A stretch of DNA of 64,000 nt from Platismatia glauca (taxonomy: Eukaryota > Ascomycota > Lecanoromycetes > Lecanorales > Parmeliaceae): assembly GCA_963556305.1 (NCBI GenBank), contig OY745773.1:806001-870000 (forward strand), in the 5' to 3' direction. Position 1 is the first letter of the stretch. Every line of letters begins with the position of its first letter. Made by a program: the position numbers and the translations under genes. The notes under the pieces are model-generated. The model saw nothing but the letters and a program-made list of their open reading frames with translations, made no database searches and was not told the origin of the DNA. Below are positions 1 through 11,589 of the stretch, in pieces.

Positions 1-1648
1 ACATTCCAAGGCTGGTTGGCATAATTGACCCGGCCAGACTTACCGAGATGACCGTCACCTTCGAGAGCGAGACAAAGATCAACCCGGTTGCCAAGGTAAA
101 TCAACTATCACCCTCGTCTGCAAGCAGTTTTAGCTTATTCTCCACATAGTTTGAAGATGCCGGCCTACATCCTGTGATGCTCGAAAATGTCAGACTCTGC
201 GGCTACGAGATTCCAACCCCAATTCAAGCTTATTGTCTTCCTTCAGTCTTGAAAGGTATCGATATCATTGGGGTTGCTCAGACCGGTATGTGTCACGTGG
301 TGCCCAAAGTAAACAACGCTGACAATGTCGCAGGATCCGGAAAGACAGCCGCATTCCTGATCCCTACCCTGTCCAAGCTTATGGGCAAGGCCAAGAAGTT
401 GGCTGCTCCACGTCCGAACCTCAACAAGCCATGGACTCGTGCAGACGGCGTTCGTGCTGAACCTTTGATCCTTGTTGTTGCTCCTACTCGTGAGCTAGCG
501 ACTCAGATCTTTGACGAAGCCCGTCGTCTTTGTTACCGATCTATGCTTCGCCCTTGCGTCATCTATGGTGGTGCTCCGACTGGAGAGCAAATAGATGAAT
601 TGAGGAAAGGTTGTGACGTGTTGATTGCGACTCCTGGACGTCTTATGGACTTCATGGGCCGTGGTCACCTTCTTTCTCTCGGCCGCGTCAAGTAAGTCCA
701 TCAGTCCCAACAGTAATTACGACGTGGCGCTGACTAGTTTAGGTATACCATTATCGACGAGGCTGACGAAATGGTGTCTCCTGACTGGGTCGACGAGATG
801 CGACATATCATGCTAGGCGGAGATGCTAATGTCGATGATGATCACGTCTATATGATGTTCTCTGCTACCTTCCCCAAGGAGGCTCGCGCTCTTGCCAGAG
901 AGTATATGTCAAAGGACCACATACGCATCCGCGTCGGTCGCGCCGGCTCTTCGCACATCAACATCGTCCAGAAGGTAGGAACATCCTCTCACGCTGCGCA
1001 AGCATAGGCTTACCTTTATCAGATCCTTTTCGTCGACGAGCCCAAGAAGCGCGACTGTCTCTTCGATCTCTTGCTCTCGATGCCACCTGCACGTACAATA
1101 ATCTTTGTGAACAACAAGAAGGCAGCCGATTTTCTTGATGACTTTCTTTACAACCGTGGGCTTCCAAGCACGTCCATACATTCAGACCGCACTCAGCGTG
1201 AGCGCGAAGATGCAATGTAAGCATATTCTAACACATGCTGATGTAGCATCTACTTACGATGTACAGTCGTGCTTTCAAATCGGCCAAAGCTCCTCTGCTT
1301 ATTGCCACCGGTGTGTCCGCTCGCGGACTCGACGTTAAGAATGTAATGCATGTCATCAATTACGACTTGCCTAATTCCGACTATGGCGGCATTCACGAAT
1401 ATGTCCACCGCATCGGAAGGACTGCTCGTATCGGCAACATCGGCATGGCGACATCTTTCTACAATGACAAGAACGAAGATATAGCAGAGGACTTGACCAA
1501 GCTACTCATTGAAACTCACCAGCCTGTGCCTGATTTCCTTGAAAGCTACAAGCCCGAGAACGAGGAAGCGCTGAAGTTCGATGACGACACTGATGATGAG
1601 GAGGATGGCGACAAGACTGGTGGTGATGCTTGGGGTGGAGCGGCGTAG
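1..1648 (+). CDS. Ded1-like DEAD-box ATP-dependent RNA helicase (5' partial)
   Basis: An ATP-dependent RNA-unwinding enzyme. The N-terminus lies left of the window. Five introns are inferred at about 96-149, 286-333, 692-742, 975-1022 and 1217-1266; joining across them restores the family motifs without gaps. These are the Q motif (GYEIPTPIQ), motif I AQTGSGKT split by an intron, APTRELA, TPGRL, DEAD in IIDEADEM, SAT in MMFSATFP, a helicase-C segment with TGVSARGLD, and HRIGRTAR. The order and the short acidic/glycine tail (DAWGGAA) fit the Ded1/DDX3 translation-initiation subfamily. The exact paralogue cannot be fixed without the N-terminus. All catalytic motifs are intact, so it should be functional. 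Confidence 0.93.
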
Positions 1649-2197
1649 ATGAATGGCGCGACCAATGGCAATGGCTCTGGTGTTTATGCTCGAGGTAGCG
1701 AGGCTCCTGTTGCTGACTCAAAGGTGGCTGGAGCTAGACTCACCATTCACAAGAGCAAGAAAACTGCCATAGACGTTTTCTAGCAACAAGTCGAGCATAG
1801 GTGGGAGCGATCTTCGATGACGAGGTAGATTTTAGCTTGCAGACAAGGATTCCCCTTCTCCTTCTCAGGATAGCTGGCTTGCAATCGGATGTGGTGCCCA
1901 ATACAGCTATTTGCAACAATATGCTCTGCTTGTAGCGTGATGTGGATTCTTCGAGGATTTAAAGTTGTGTTGACATCTGCCGGCTCTGTGCTCCTGCTCC
2001 AGTTCCGTCTTATCGATGCACATCATCATTGCCAATTTGACCCCCCCGAAAAACCCACAATTTCCCCTCGAATTATCCATGTGAATTGGTATGCCATTCC
2101 GAGTCCTGCAGTAATGTACTGAAGCGGTGCACTTCTTCACTTCCATCTACAACACAAAGCTTAGCGTCCACCTAGTCGCGACCTCGTTTACCTCAAC
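1649..2197. other. Intergenic: helicase 3' end to next gene
   Basis: About 550 bases with no reading frame I can support. It should hold the helicase 3' UTR and the promoter and leader of the next gene, both read rightward. No repeat or clear TATA element was seen. Confidence 0.5.
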
Positions 2198-4820
2198 ATG
2201 GAGCCGAATAAAACCTACAACTTTCAGTCCGCAGAAACACGAACTCCAACCAAGCTGTCGATCATGGAGTGCGCAACCCCAAGCCATGCAATGACAGAGG
2301 CTAGTCAAGACACAATGCAGAACGTCGAGGGCAATGGCAACAAATTGAACACTCCGCCGTAAGTCGGAGTCAACTCGCACCATCGCCTTTCTTGTCTGAC
2401 TATTTTCGCAGTACGAGCAGCGCTGAAATGTTCGGGTCAGCAAGCCCGAGTAAGCGACGATTGAGAGCCGCCAGTCTCGTTGGTAGCCGTGAGTTTCCAG
2501 ATCTAGAGTGCTTCCGGCCAGCGTATTGAGATCTCTTCAATGCATTGGCCCGGTATCATTGGTTTCACAACCTCCTGCTGACTCAGAACTGTGTAGCATC
2601 AGCTAGTCGAGGCTTTGGTAGCCCATCCGCGGGGTTCGGAGCAGGTCTCCAAAATGTCCCGTCACCCATCGCTACCACTAGCACGCAGCGCCAGTCTTTG
2701 CCACTGGATTCAATCACCGCGGGCAACATACGCGAGAGGATACAGCTTCCTGGTATTACTGAGACTTTCAAGAAACTTGCTCCCGATCAAGCCAACCAAC
2801 CTCCAGTATCGCTTCTCGGACGTCCAGTATCGATAGCAAAGAATACATCGGTGGCCCGTCCTTCAGAACGAGGGTTACTCAATGAATCCAGCCAAGAAAA
2901 TGGCCCATATAAGAAGGACCCAGTGGCACTTCTCAACATATACACGCGTCGAGCTGACCAGATTGGACCTAGCCATCACATCCCTGGAATCGGACATTTG
3001 GGAAATCTATTGACTCCTCCAGGCTGGAAACTAGGCGATGAGCCCATCGATGAAGCCGAGGCGCAGAGAATCTTTGAAGCCTCTCGTCTGAAAGCTAAAG
3101 AGTCGCTTGACGAGGGCATGAGCGGGATTGAACAAATGTCCATCGCAGATCAAGAAAAAAATCGCGTAGAGAAGGAGGCGCAATACCACACACAGCGCAA
3201 TATCGACGAATACTTACTCATGGAACGTGTAAAGCTGCACAAATTCTGGGAAGAGCGCAAGCAGAAGCTTTTCCACCAAGTACTCTCGGAACCACAACAA
3301 CACCCTCGTCTGTCCAAACCTAACCAAAAAAATTGCCCTCACCCATTGCAGCCACCTGCCGAGACTTCGATGACTGCATACCAACGACATCAACAATCTC
3401 TGGTTCCAGCTTCGCCGCACCTCTACGCCCCTAGTCCACCTTTGTCCGGTGGGACTTTGAATGCTCGTGTCAATTTTATGCAGCAAGGTATGATTGCCCG
3501 ACCCCGTGATCGCGAATCAATAGGAGCTGATGAAGAGCTCTCCTGTCAGGCCTTCATATACCTCAATCGTCTCCAATGAGCCCAACCTTTCTGGATCCAG
3601 GCCTCGTGCCACAAACGCTAGAAGCTGTGTATAACTGCTACGCTCGCAACCAAGTCATTATCATGAACATGAACAACGAGAACGAGAGATTCTTGACGCA
3701 ATGGTCTGCGAGGTTTCATGTTCCGCGACTCCAAGATCCAGTAGCTCTTAGTTCCATCCCCATTATCACTGGCCAGCGAGCAGCACCATTCGGAAGCGTT
3801 CATTATGGCTATGTGCCGCAAGAGCCACGTCCCTGGACGCCATCCCAGGCAAGATTTGACGGGATACCAGACCTGACTATGCAGACCCAGCAAGTCAGAC
3901 AACTTCCATATGCGTCGTACCGGTCGAATCTTAGACAGGAACATGTTGAGCCACCGTCATATCAAGCCAATCGAAACGGTCCCTTTCGACATCCACGCGA
4001 CAAGATCGAATCTCCAGAGCGCAACACGCGCAACACCCAGGCAAACAACACTCCTGAGCCAAAGAAGGTGAGTCTTTGCGATTGAGCGCATGAAGGTTAG
4101 GTAAACTAATAACTAATCTAGCGTGGTCGTACACCGAAGGCCGATAAGAAAAAAACCTGGTACGCCGATGAGATCGCCGAAGCCAATCTCCCAACCTCGG
4201 TTATTAGTCAAGCCGCAATGAAAGCAGGCATGGAGTTCATGACCAACGAAGGACGGAAGCAGAGTCCTCCCAAGCCTAGAGGTCGCCGCGGAATGCCCGT
4301 CATCGATCCGAAGAAAGGTTTTGCAGTGTCTGCAGACGCAGCCAAAGCCCTCATCGCCAAGGGTGCGGCCGACGCAAGACCAAGACAGGGTTCCGTAGCA
4401 CTCAGAAAGCTTACCAATGAGTCAGTAGCTGTCGCTGCTCCCTCAAACGGTGTCTTGGCAGGCTATCAAGCCACTCTCTACCCCAGTGCCGGGACCCAAG
4501 TTACGTCTGTTCCAACGGTATGTCCGTCTTTGCTCTTTGCTATTAGTACTACTAACATCCTCCAGCTTCAGCGGGACGAAGACACCATAAGTGCTCCAAA
4601 TAGCGCGGTCAGCGGACCAAGCAGCGATACACCCGATGATCCGAAAGACACCAACTACGGTCAGAAAGCCCCGCACAAGCCAGCTATTCCCCGTGCCACC
4701 GCTGCACCTCGAAAGGCGGCTCATACTACCGGTAAAAAGCGCAAGTCCACCGAACCGGCGGAGCCAGCCAAGAAGCGCATCCGGGACAGTGTCGACGGTA
4801 CAGCAGACGATGTACAGTAG
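2198..4820 (+). CDS. Large basic low-complexity protein, probably nuclear
   Basis: I do not recognise a named family. The model joins six exons with introns near 2359-2411, 2489-2602, 3488-3549, 4068-4121 and 4518-4565. The total is in frame and gives about 763 residues. The acceptor at 2602 could instead be 2596, adding two residues. Near the N-terminus is a basic SPSKRRLRAA segment. A charged, helix-prone stretch lies around 3030-3290. Gln/Pro-rich sequence follows. The C-terminal third is Lys/Arg-rich (KPRGRRGMPVIDPKKG, GKKRKSTEP, KKRIRDS). These patches look like nuclear localisation signals, so a chromatin or RNA-associated role is plausible but inferred. Confidence 0.75.
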
Positions 4821-7043
4821 GCCGCATATCTCGCGTGCAACACTGCTGCTATGCTCGTTCAAGTTCAGAGTCTTTGAACATTCCCATGCTACTGGCTCAT
4901 CGTGGTTTAAAGTCTTGTCTCCATCACTTCCATGGACCGCCAATTGTCTCAACGGACAATTTCAACCTGTTTCGAGAGCCTCCAACGAGTTCGAGTTTTT
5001 CTATGCCTCAATTCTTCGCTCGGATGATCCGAAGCCATTTTCACCGGACGCTTGGATCTCACGATATGCAGAAATGTAATAGCTAGGGTCATTCCCTCTT
5101 TGTACGACCCACGATAATCGACCGTTCCACCATGAGGCTTCGGCTTCTTTACTGCAGACAATATATTGCACCATTCGACTGAGAGTCCTCGTCATTTTTT
5201 TCAAGGCTGGACCTAAAGATTGTTTCGTATGACCCGGAGAAGGAGAAAGAGACGGCGGTTGAAGTCGTACAAAATTGCCAGAAGCGCTTAAGTGCGGCGT
5301 GGTTCTCTCCGAGCCGCCCGTACTTTACTTTACTTTACTTTACGGAAGAAGCCACAAACCTCGCGCAGGTGGTCGTGCTTTCTCTTCCTTCTATTATTCA
5401 CAGCTGTGTACTTAAGTTTAGCGCCTCCTCCAAATCTTTTCCAATGACTCAGTATTTCCACCTTGCAGAAAGGTACCAATGATCATGCTCACTAGCTACA
5501 AAGTAATGGAAGGACCAACCCCAGCATTGTCCTGCAGGTTTGTCGGGCAGGCTCGTGCGACACGATGACGAAGCGGAGCTGCGCCCTAGCTGACCTTCTT
5601 ACTTTCCCAATTCATTTATAGGCAGATCCTTAAAGGCGTCTAAGAGGGTATTCAGTACGAGACATCCCGCTCATGGATCCCCTACGGTGACTATGGCTGC
5701 AGGATCAGAGACCTGGGAACCGCAGTGCCTATGACTACAGAGCTAGAGACGTCCCCGGTACTACACAGGGACTACGACCGCACGGCTAGAGGCGTTGTTC
5801 CAACATGACATCTCAGAGCGTCGGCTTTGCTCGCCGTTGATAGCAGTCAGGCTCCAGCGCAGGCCTGAGTCATAGTTAAGCGATCGATGTCCGTGTTGCA
5901 TTTGGGATTCCTGATAGGAGATTGCCAATTGGATCAGCGTTGTCGCTTGCCCTTCCGCTTGTATACACTAACCTCCTGCTCGGGCTTCACCATCTTTCGA
6001 TATCGCCCGAGCTTACCGCTCCATGTCCAAGCCCGTCCGTGGCAAGAGAAACATCCTGTTTCTCGGTACACGCGCCACCGGCGCTGTCTACCTTGCTACC
6101 CCTGCGATGACGCCTTTGATAAGTCGTTGACCCCAACAGTATAGCACCTGGCCTGGGTAGGCTAGGTCATGTCTTCACTGAATCTTGAGGCGACCGACTT
6201 TGCAGTCGTGATTAGAGTCCTAATCGCTACGTAAGAACCGCGCTACGGTGTGGGTTCCACGATCATGTTCTTTCTCATTGTTCGGCCCGCTCAAGCACCA
6301 CTTCTGATCCTCTCTCCATTACTCTACAGCTTATTTTGCTTGACGAACCGACGAGCCAAGTGTGTGGCACGATCAGGTGGTGCTTTGAACGAAGATAGAG
6401 TGGCAGCTGAGTGACGATCCCACAGTGGTCTTGGTGACATTTGGGACGCTCGCATTTCTGAAGGGCGTGGAAAATCTGATTACTGGGCCGATAAGTGTTC
6501 AATTGCAGTCCACGCCTCTAGATAAGGGAGATACACTTGGATCGTCTTGTATTGGGGTTCTGTGTGTTCGCGTGGTCGCTCACAGTGGTAGTGCTCCTCT
6601 TGAGTAAGAAACCAATGAAGCAAGAGCAGTATGATAGATATGATACATGTAGGTACTGTAGGTAAGGTGATTCGCTAGAGTGACTATCCGCTAGCGCTCG
6701 GGTTACGGCCTTACCTTTGTTTGCTAGATTGTAAGTTGTACAAGCCTTTCACCTTTCACATTCTACCACACATCCCAAACACAGCCTCATACACTGTACC
6801 ATGGCGCTCGAGGTCAAGCAATTGAGTTGAAAAAGTTGTAGATTTGCTTCTGATCCCGCTCGAGCCTACGTACCTTGGCTGTCTAGCACATTAGAAATCC
6901 AGCTGCTAAGAAACCTCACTCTCTGAATACTGAACTTGCCGGGTGGCTCCTTTCCTGCCTTCGACAACCGAGTACATTTCTATCAAGATCTATACCTCCA
7001 GAGGCCTGGCAAACATAGGTCAACATAAGTCTTCTCGTCAGTC
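4821..7043. other. Long intergenic region
   Basis: About 2.2 kb without a reading frame I trust. The small frames present lack codon bias, splice logic or family motifs. It contains a pentanucleotide repeat at 5321-5340. The last 150 bases are a pyrimidine-rich leader for the gene at 7044. It may hold a non-coding RNA or old decayed sequence, but nothing shows this directly. Confidence 0.4.
5321..5340. repeat. TACTT pentanucleotide microsatellite (x4)
   Basis: Four perfect tandem TACTT units, followed by TA, in otherwise unremarkable intergenic DNA. Confidence 0.9.
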
Positions 7044-8771
7044 ATGGACGTCAACCCACCCACTACAGCATCAGAAGTAGTACAAGACCCAGCACTTGAT
7101 ACCACCAAGCTGGCAGCAGACCTCGCTCCCAAATTCTTGGCCGAGGCAAAGCGCCTCTACCACAACAGCAAGCCTCCCTTTGTAACTACTCCAAGCGGTA
7201 GTACTAGAAGGCCCGTCTTTGTTGCGAAAGACGGTCAGCGACCTCTTCGACCAATCCGAACCGATTTGGTCGCAAAACTCTGGGGTCCACATTCCGTCGA
7301 TGGGATATACTGGACTCTCGATCTCAATGGTGAAAGATACATCGTACAGTCTTTCCCCAACCGAGGGTGCATTAGTGGTGCAAAGTGGGTGTACTGTAGT
7401 TGGACAGGAGTTGGTGAAGAGTTCGAGGATCAGCCACTTGCATTCACTTGCATCAACGGGGAGTATACGAGTACGCTAGGTCCAAGGTTAGAGTACACGT
7501 CAGCAACCAATCAATCAACCGTCAAGGAGACTACGATGACCAGTACAACAGCTGACAGCGTTCGTCACGATCTTCCACCAGACATGGGACCTCTTCCTCA
7601 AGATCACCCAGTGGAGTATCTTGACCAGGCGAAAGCGCTCTACATGGGTTCTAGACCTCCCTTCGTGATCATGAAGACTAAAAATCCTCGCAGACGCGTT
7701 CTTCTTGCTAAGCAAGACGGCCTGTATTCCGCTACATCAACGAAGACAGAAGTGGTGTACCGACAATGGGATTCCGTGAACGATTACGCGACTCTGGACT
7801 TGGATGGGAAGAGGTTCATTGTTTGTGGCAACGCTGGGGGCTATCCTGGTGGTTACCAATATCATTTGTGGCTCGGCTCTAAAGCAGGGCGTGACAGGAA
7901 GGTCGCCGCCTACTGCGGTCCACAAGCCGATATGAAGAAAGCATCGTCAGGCTTGATCGAGCATCGGGCCGAAGTCGACGAAGGTGCAAACTCGTTGTCC
8001 TCGTCCAACGATGAAGACGACCAAGACACTTCGGCAAGTGCAATAGGACGTGAAGCATACTTCTACAACACCTTCAGAAAGGCCTTTGACCCTACCACCA
8101 TCCCTTCTTCAACGCCAGGCAGGTTCAGCACACATCCACCGAACGCTTACTCCGAGCCATCAGTGCCAAACGAACGACTCAGAAGGACATCCAAGCCTGC
8201 AAAGAGAGCGAGAAGCCCCACCCCGCCTGCACACTTTGGCCCTCGGGCAAACCAAGCGCTAGCTCACCTTCCAAAGCGAGTCTCTCACGGAACCCGTCAT
8301 GTTTCCGACGACACTTCCGACCTCTCCTCTCCGCCCTACGAGACTCCGGCCCGAACACCCAAAGTCAACGACCGCCCAGATTCAAGTTCCACAGCCCAGA
8401 CGCCTCAAACCCAGGCGCCAACCTCTCTCCCGGCCCTCACTCTCTACAAACAAACCCACACCACCCTCCGCGCCACCCGCGATTCAAACATCATCGGCTT
8501 CGTCCCCCTGCGACTACTCACCTGCATGACCATGTCCGCACTCTTCAGCAGCGTCGTCGCGGCCAGCGGGCACCGAGGACACGAAGAGCCGATCAAACTT
8601 CTCATGGCGATATTCGATTGGAAGGACGAAATTGATGTTTACAAGACGATATACATCGACAAGGGGACGGAGGGGAGCTTTGAGATATTCCTGGAGATTA
8701 TCAATGAGGCGCCCTGCTGGAAGGATGAAGGGGGCAAGTGCGGGATTGCCATTGAGGTTGTCAGGGCCTAG
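7044..8771 (+). CDS. Unknown 575-aa protein: two N-terminal repeats plus a C-terminal domain shared with its neighbour
   Basis: A single intronless frame with a clear ATG. Not a named family. The first 290 residues hold an imperfect tandem duplication. Each copy has a PPFV core, an arginine pair, VFVAKDG or VLLAKQDG, then LDLNGERYIV or LDLDGKRFIV, about 160 residues apart. The middle (about 300-460) is Ser/Pro/Thr-rich and probably disordered, with a KPAKRARSP basic patch. The last 110 residues form a compact domain with VPLRLLTCMTMS, a FDWKDE element and an EAPCWKDEGGKCG end. The same C-terminal domain occurs on the opposite strand at 9062-9789, so the two genes look like diverged relatives in convergent order. 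Confidence 0.8.
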   Translation: MDVNPPTTASEVVQDPALDTTKLAADLAPKFLAEAKRLYHNSKPPFVTTPSGSTRRPVFVAKDGQRPLRPIRTDLVAKLWGPHSVDGIYWTLDLNGERYIVQSFPNRGCISGAKWVYCSWTGVGEEFEDQPLAFTCINGEYTSTLGPRLEYTSATNQSTVKETTMTSTTADSVRHDLPPDMGPLPQDHPVEYLDQAKALYMGSRPPFVIMKTKNPRRRVLLAKQDGLYSATSTKTEVVYRQWDSVNDYATLDLDGKRFIVCGNAGGYPGGYQYHLWLGSKAGRDRKVAAYCGPQADMKKASSGLIEHRAEVDEGANSLSSSNDEDDQDTSASAIGREAYFYNTFRKAFDPTTIPSSTPGRFSTHPPNAYSEPSVPNERLRRTSKPAKRARSPTPPAHFGPRANQALAHLPKRVSHGTRHVSDDTSDLSSPPYETPARTPKVNDRPDSSSTAQTPQTQAPTSLPALTLYKQTHTTLRATRDSNIIGFVPLRLLTCMTMSALFSSVVAASGHRGHEEPIKLLMAIFDWKDEIDVYKTIYIDKGTEGSFEIFLEIINEAPCWKDEGGKCGIAIEVVRA

Positions 8772-9061
8772 AGGTGTAGGGGGCCTGGGAGTTGGAGGAG
8801 ACGGCGGAGGGAGGTAGGAAAGAGCCGGTCTGGCTCGCGGTCAGTGAATAATGGCTCATAACAAAAGTTCCTATTGACGTATCTTATCTTCCTCGATGTT
8901 CGGCTTAGAAAAGTCGATCCTTTCATGCATGTGGTAGCCTCAAATACTCCAAGTATTATGTACCAGTACAATCTCAAGCTCGTAGCTTTCTCACAGCAAG
9001 CAAACCCCAAATCTCTCCGCTCTCCCCTCTTGCCGTGCACGCAAACAATCCTTTGCTCATA

Positions 9062-9789
9062 TCATGACTTGCCTTCTCGTAACCCTTCCCCACCCCCGGT
9101 CCCTCCCGCCGCACCCCGTCCCTTCAGCACAATCTCCACATCCAACCCGCACCTCCCGTTCCCCCCCAGCACGGCGCCTCCTCGACCCGCTCGACCAGAT
9201 GCGCAAAGCAGCCCTCCATCCCGCGATTCATGGCCATCGTCCTCGTCGTGTCCTCTGGATTCATCCATGAAAAGGTCACCGTTATGTTGGCCACGCTCTC
9301 TTCGCGGACCTTCCAGGCGCCGAGGACCTGGGTGTGGAAGGCGCGGGATGTGGTGCATTCGCTCAGTTTGAGGGGGAGGTACTGGGGGGATGGGGCGAGG
9401 CGGATGAATAGTGTGGTGCGGGTGTGTTTCTGGTGGGGCAAGGCCGGGGGGGCTCGGGTGTCGAGGTCTGATTCCCGGTCGGACGGATGGTGGTTGCCGT
9501 CCGATAGAATCGATGGTGGATCCGGTTCTGTACCTTTGGCGCTCACAGCTTTGACACTCTGGAAAGTCCTTCTGTCAAGCTCTTGATGGTTACTTTCCAT
9601 CGGAGGGGAAGATGTATTGGGTCCACCACCATTGGATTCTGCGGTTCCAGTGCTCTGCAAGCTCGCAATCAGCTTCTGGAAGTACTTTGAGGAGGGCGTT
9701 CTGCCCCCAGCCGGTCGGCGCTTGCCGTCACCCCCGTTCAACGCTTTGTTCAGGGTCTGAGCAATATCTTGAGGCGTATCGTGGTGCAT
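9062..9789 (-). pseudogene. Frameshifted relative of the 575-aa protein (C-terminal domain)
   Basis: The frame running down from 9789 encodes a disordered stretch and then the C-terminal domain seen in the gene at 7044: LFIRLAPSPQYLPLKLSECT, VTFSWMNPEDTTRTM and VEEAPCWGG. It then ends early with WMWRLC and a stop at 9124. The neighbouring frame, entered at the run of seven G (plus-strand C 9161-9167), continues as NGRCGLDVEIVLKG. This matches the relative's GGKCGIAIEVV ending and runs on to 9062. The frame break is therefore one base in a homopolymer. It could be a real mutation or a sequencing error. The first ATG may not be the true start (see 9868-10533). Confidence 0.6.
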
Positions 9790-9867
9790 GAGAGTGATGG
9801 TCTTCCAAATCGTTTGTAGCGTTGTTCGACCGAATTTTTAGTCTGCATCGGCCCAAGGGGTGAAAAT

Positions 9868-10533
9868 TTAAAAAAGTTTAAGCTCGAGATGGTTCTCGAT
9901 CCGAGCTGTACGGAGTTGTATTTCCCGTTCATTCCTTGTATGTTTTATTCTGACTGGAGCAGGGGCATCAGAAGGCAGTCTGGCAAGAGGGGAAACGTGA
10001 GACAAGTGGTCAAGCTCGTGGTTTGAGGCATCAACTTTTCTCCTCTTTAAAGGAGCACTCCGTTGGTTCAAGGCGTTCGTGTAGCTGGTATAATGATTGG
10101 CGCGGTCTGAACTGCTGTCATTGATTTTCTGTAGATATTTCCCGGATTCCGCATCGGCCACTTGATGAGGAAGGCCGCCCATCCACACGCTTTTCTCTCC
10201 AAGTTCAGAGGCTGATGCATTCGACGAATCCGACGAGTCCGACAAAATCCAAAGGTCCGCCGGGATGCTTCGTTTGCGATTGATGGGAGCGAACATCGAC
10301 CTTTCGGGCAGGGTACCGTTTCCCCTGGTAGAGATCGTAGTGTCTGGATGAGAAGGCGCAGGAGCGAACCTCGACCTTTCGGGCAGGGTACCGTCTCCCC
10401 TGGTAGAGATCGTAGTACCTGGATGAGAAGGCGATATGATAGACGGAGCAAGCGGCCTTAGCTTAGAATTTCTATCTGAACCAGCCCGATGAAAATATCC
10501 CCAGTGCCCGTGTGCTTGTTCGCAGAACGCCAT
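9868..10533 (-). CDS. Hypothetical Ser/Arg-rich protein, possibly the N-terminal half of the 9062-9789 gene
   Basis: A 221-residue frame with ATG at 10533. It has no recognised domain. Residues roughly 33-82 are a perfectly phased 25-residue tandem duplication, with HPGTTISTRGDGTLPERS repeated as HPDTTISTRGNGTLPERS. A basic APLKRRKVDAS patch follows. The disordered composition matches the middle of the 575-aa protein. Only about 80 bases separate it from the next frame on the same strand, so one gene joined by an intron is plausible. A possible junction is a GTCAGA donor near 9953 to an acceptor just before 9800. I could not settle this. Confidence 0.4.
   Translation of the reverse strand: MAFCEQAHGHWGYFHRAGSDRNSKLRPLAPSIISPSHPGTTISTRGDGTLPERSRFAPAPSHPDTTISTRGNGTLPERSMFAPINRKRSIPADLWILSDSSDSSNASASELGEKSVWMGGLPHQVADAESGKYLQKINDSSSDRANHYTSYTNALNQRSAPLKRRKVDASNHELDHLSHVSPLARLPSDAPAPVRIKHTRNEREIQLRTARIENHLELKLF
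10287..10436. repeat. 75-bp tandem duplication (two copies)
   Basis: Two adjacent 75-bp copies, 10287-10361 and 10362-10436, differ at only a few bases. The period is a multiple of three and keeps the minus-strand frame, giving the 25-residue protein repeat. Confidence 0.85.
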
Positions 10534-11589
10534 ACCATGTATCTGGTACTGTTCAGATCAAGACTCCAGAATATGAAATCCTTATCCCAGGGCTAGAGAT
10601 GGTTTCTGTGTCAGCACGCCCCTTTCAAAATTCGAAATTGGGTCATGAATCAGTCAACGAAGCACAAGGGGGTTGATAAGTCGTCCCGGTTCTCAACAAG
10701 ATGACGAACAGAAAAAGTAGACACGTCAAAGTACACCTACCCTGGCTACGATCTTGACTTTAGTTGCCTTTTAGTTCTGGGGTCTCAGTCAATTTTTGGT
10801 TGGGATCACGACGCTTGTGGTCACCTGAGGACGCACAAAAGGCGGCGGCCCACCAGGCGTCGACAGAAGTCTGAAACCCGAGATTTCTCCGTTGTACAAC
10901 GGGTGTTGCATGTCGCCTTGCAACAGCACCGACAATGCCAAATCCTGATGTCTTGATTTTTGACTTGAGAAGTTGGAATACGATACATTAAGCTATTTCA
11001 TAAATATATTTTCGACAGGTTTGATGTAGGTTTCGTGATGAAAAACGTCCACAAAGAGAGGGCTTTTTTACATGTTCCTAATCAAGCAAGGTTCAGGTTT
11101 CAGACTTCTGTCAACGCCTGGTGGCTCGTGCGTCGGGTAAGGATTGGATTGGATCATCGTCAGGCAGTGCGTCAGAGTTCACTTCCGGATTGCTGCCCTT
11201 TGGGTCATCAGGCCCAATGAATGATCGGCCCTTGTAAGAGACCATCGCAGGAGCGAGGAGAGAGGCCATTGACTTGAACATAACCGAGTGTTGCGCTAGA
11301 TCCCTATTGAAGAAGATGGAGAGCTTGTCGTGTGAGAGGAACGCGGAGCTGAGTAGTGGATAAGCAAATGATTACTTAGCACCGCCCCCAAGTCGATAAG
11401 TAGGTAAGGTATTCAAGCCCCACTCGATCGAGAACCCTCTCTCATCTGTCTTGATGCAACGTGTGACCACTGAGAGTGCCTACGGGTCGCATACTACCTG
11501 GCGCTTCTTGCTCAATCAAACCATGACGTCGTCGCGCCGGGTCGCTCGCCTACCTTAATGTTCAACAAAGCATTCAACTCAACGTCATT
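10534..11589. other. Intergenic left flank of the accessory island
   Basis: About 1 kb without a supported gene. It contains the 29-bp inverted repeat pair annotated separately, and between its arms a small hairpin-like element (ggtgttgca ... tgcaacagcacc, about 10909-10932). AT-rich patches around 10980-11010 separate it from the DUF3435-like relic. Confidence 0.45.
10850..11124. repeat. 29-bp inverted repeat pair around a 217-bp spacer
   Basis: The arm at 10850-10878 and the arm at 11096-11124 are reverse complements over 29 bases with one mismatch (gtcgac versus gtcaac). Similarity resumes weakly outside the arms (gacgcac on both sides). The spacer has no coding potential. This is the layout of a MITE-like element or a decayed DNA transposon end pair. 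I did not see a convincing target-site duplication. Confidence 0.65.

Noticed and set aside
8874..9586. Plus-strand frames of 98-165 codons opposite the frameshifted gene
   Set aside because: They are antisense shadows of the GC-rich minus-strand gene and have Pro/Ser/Arg-skewed composition with no motif.
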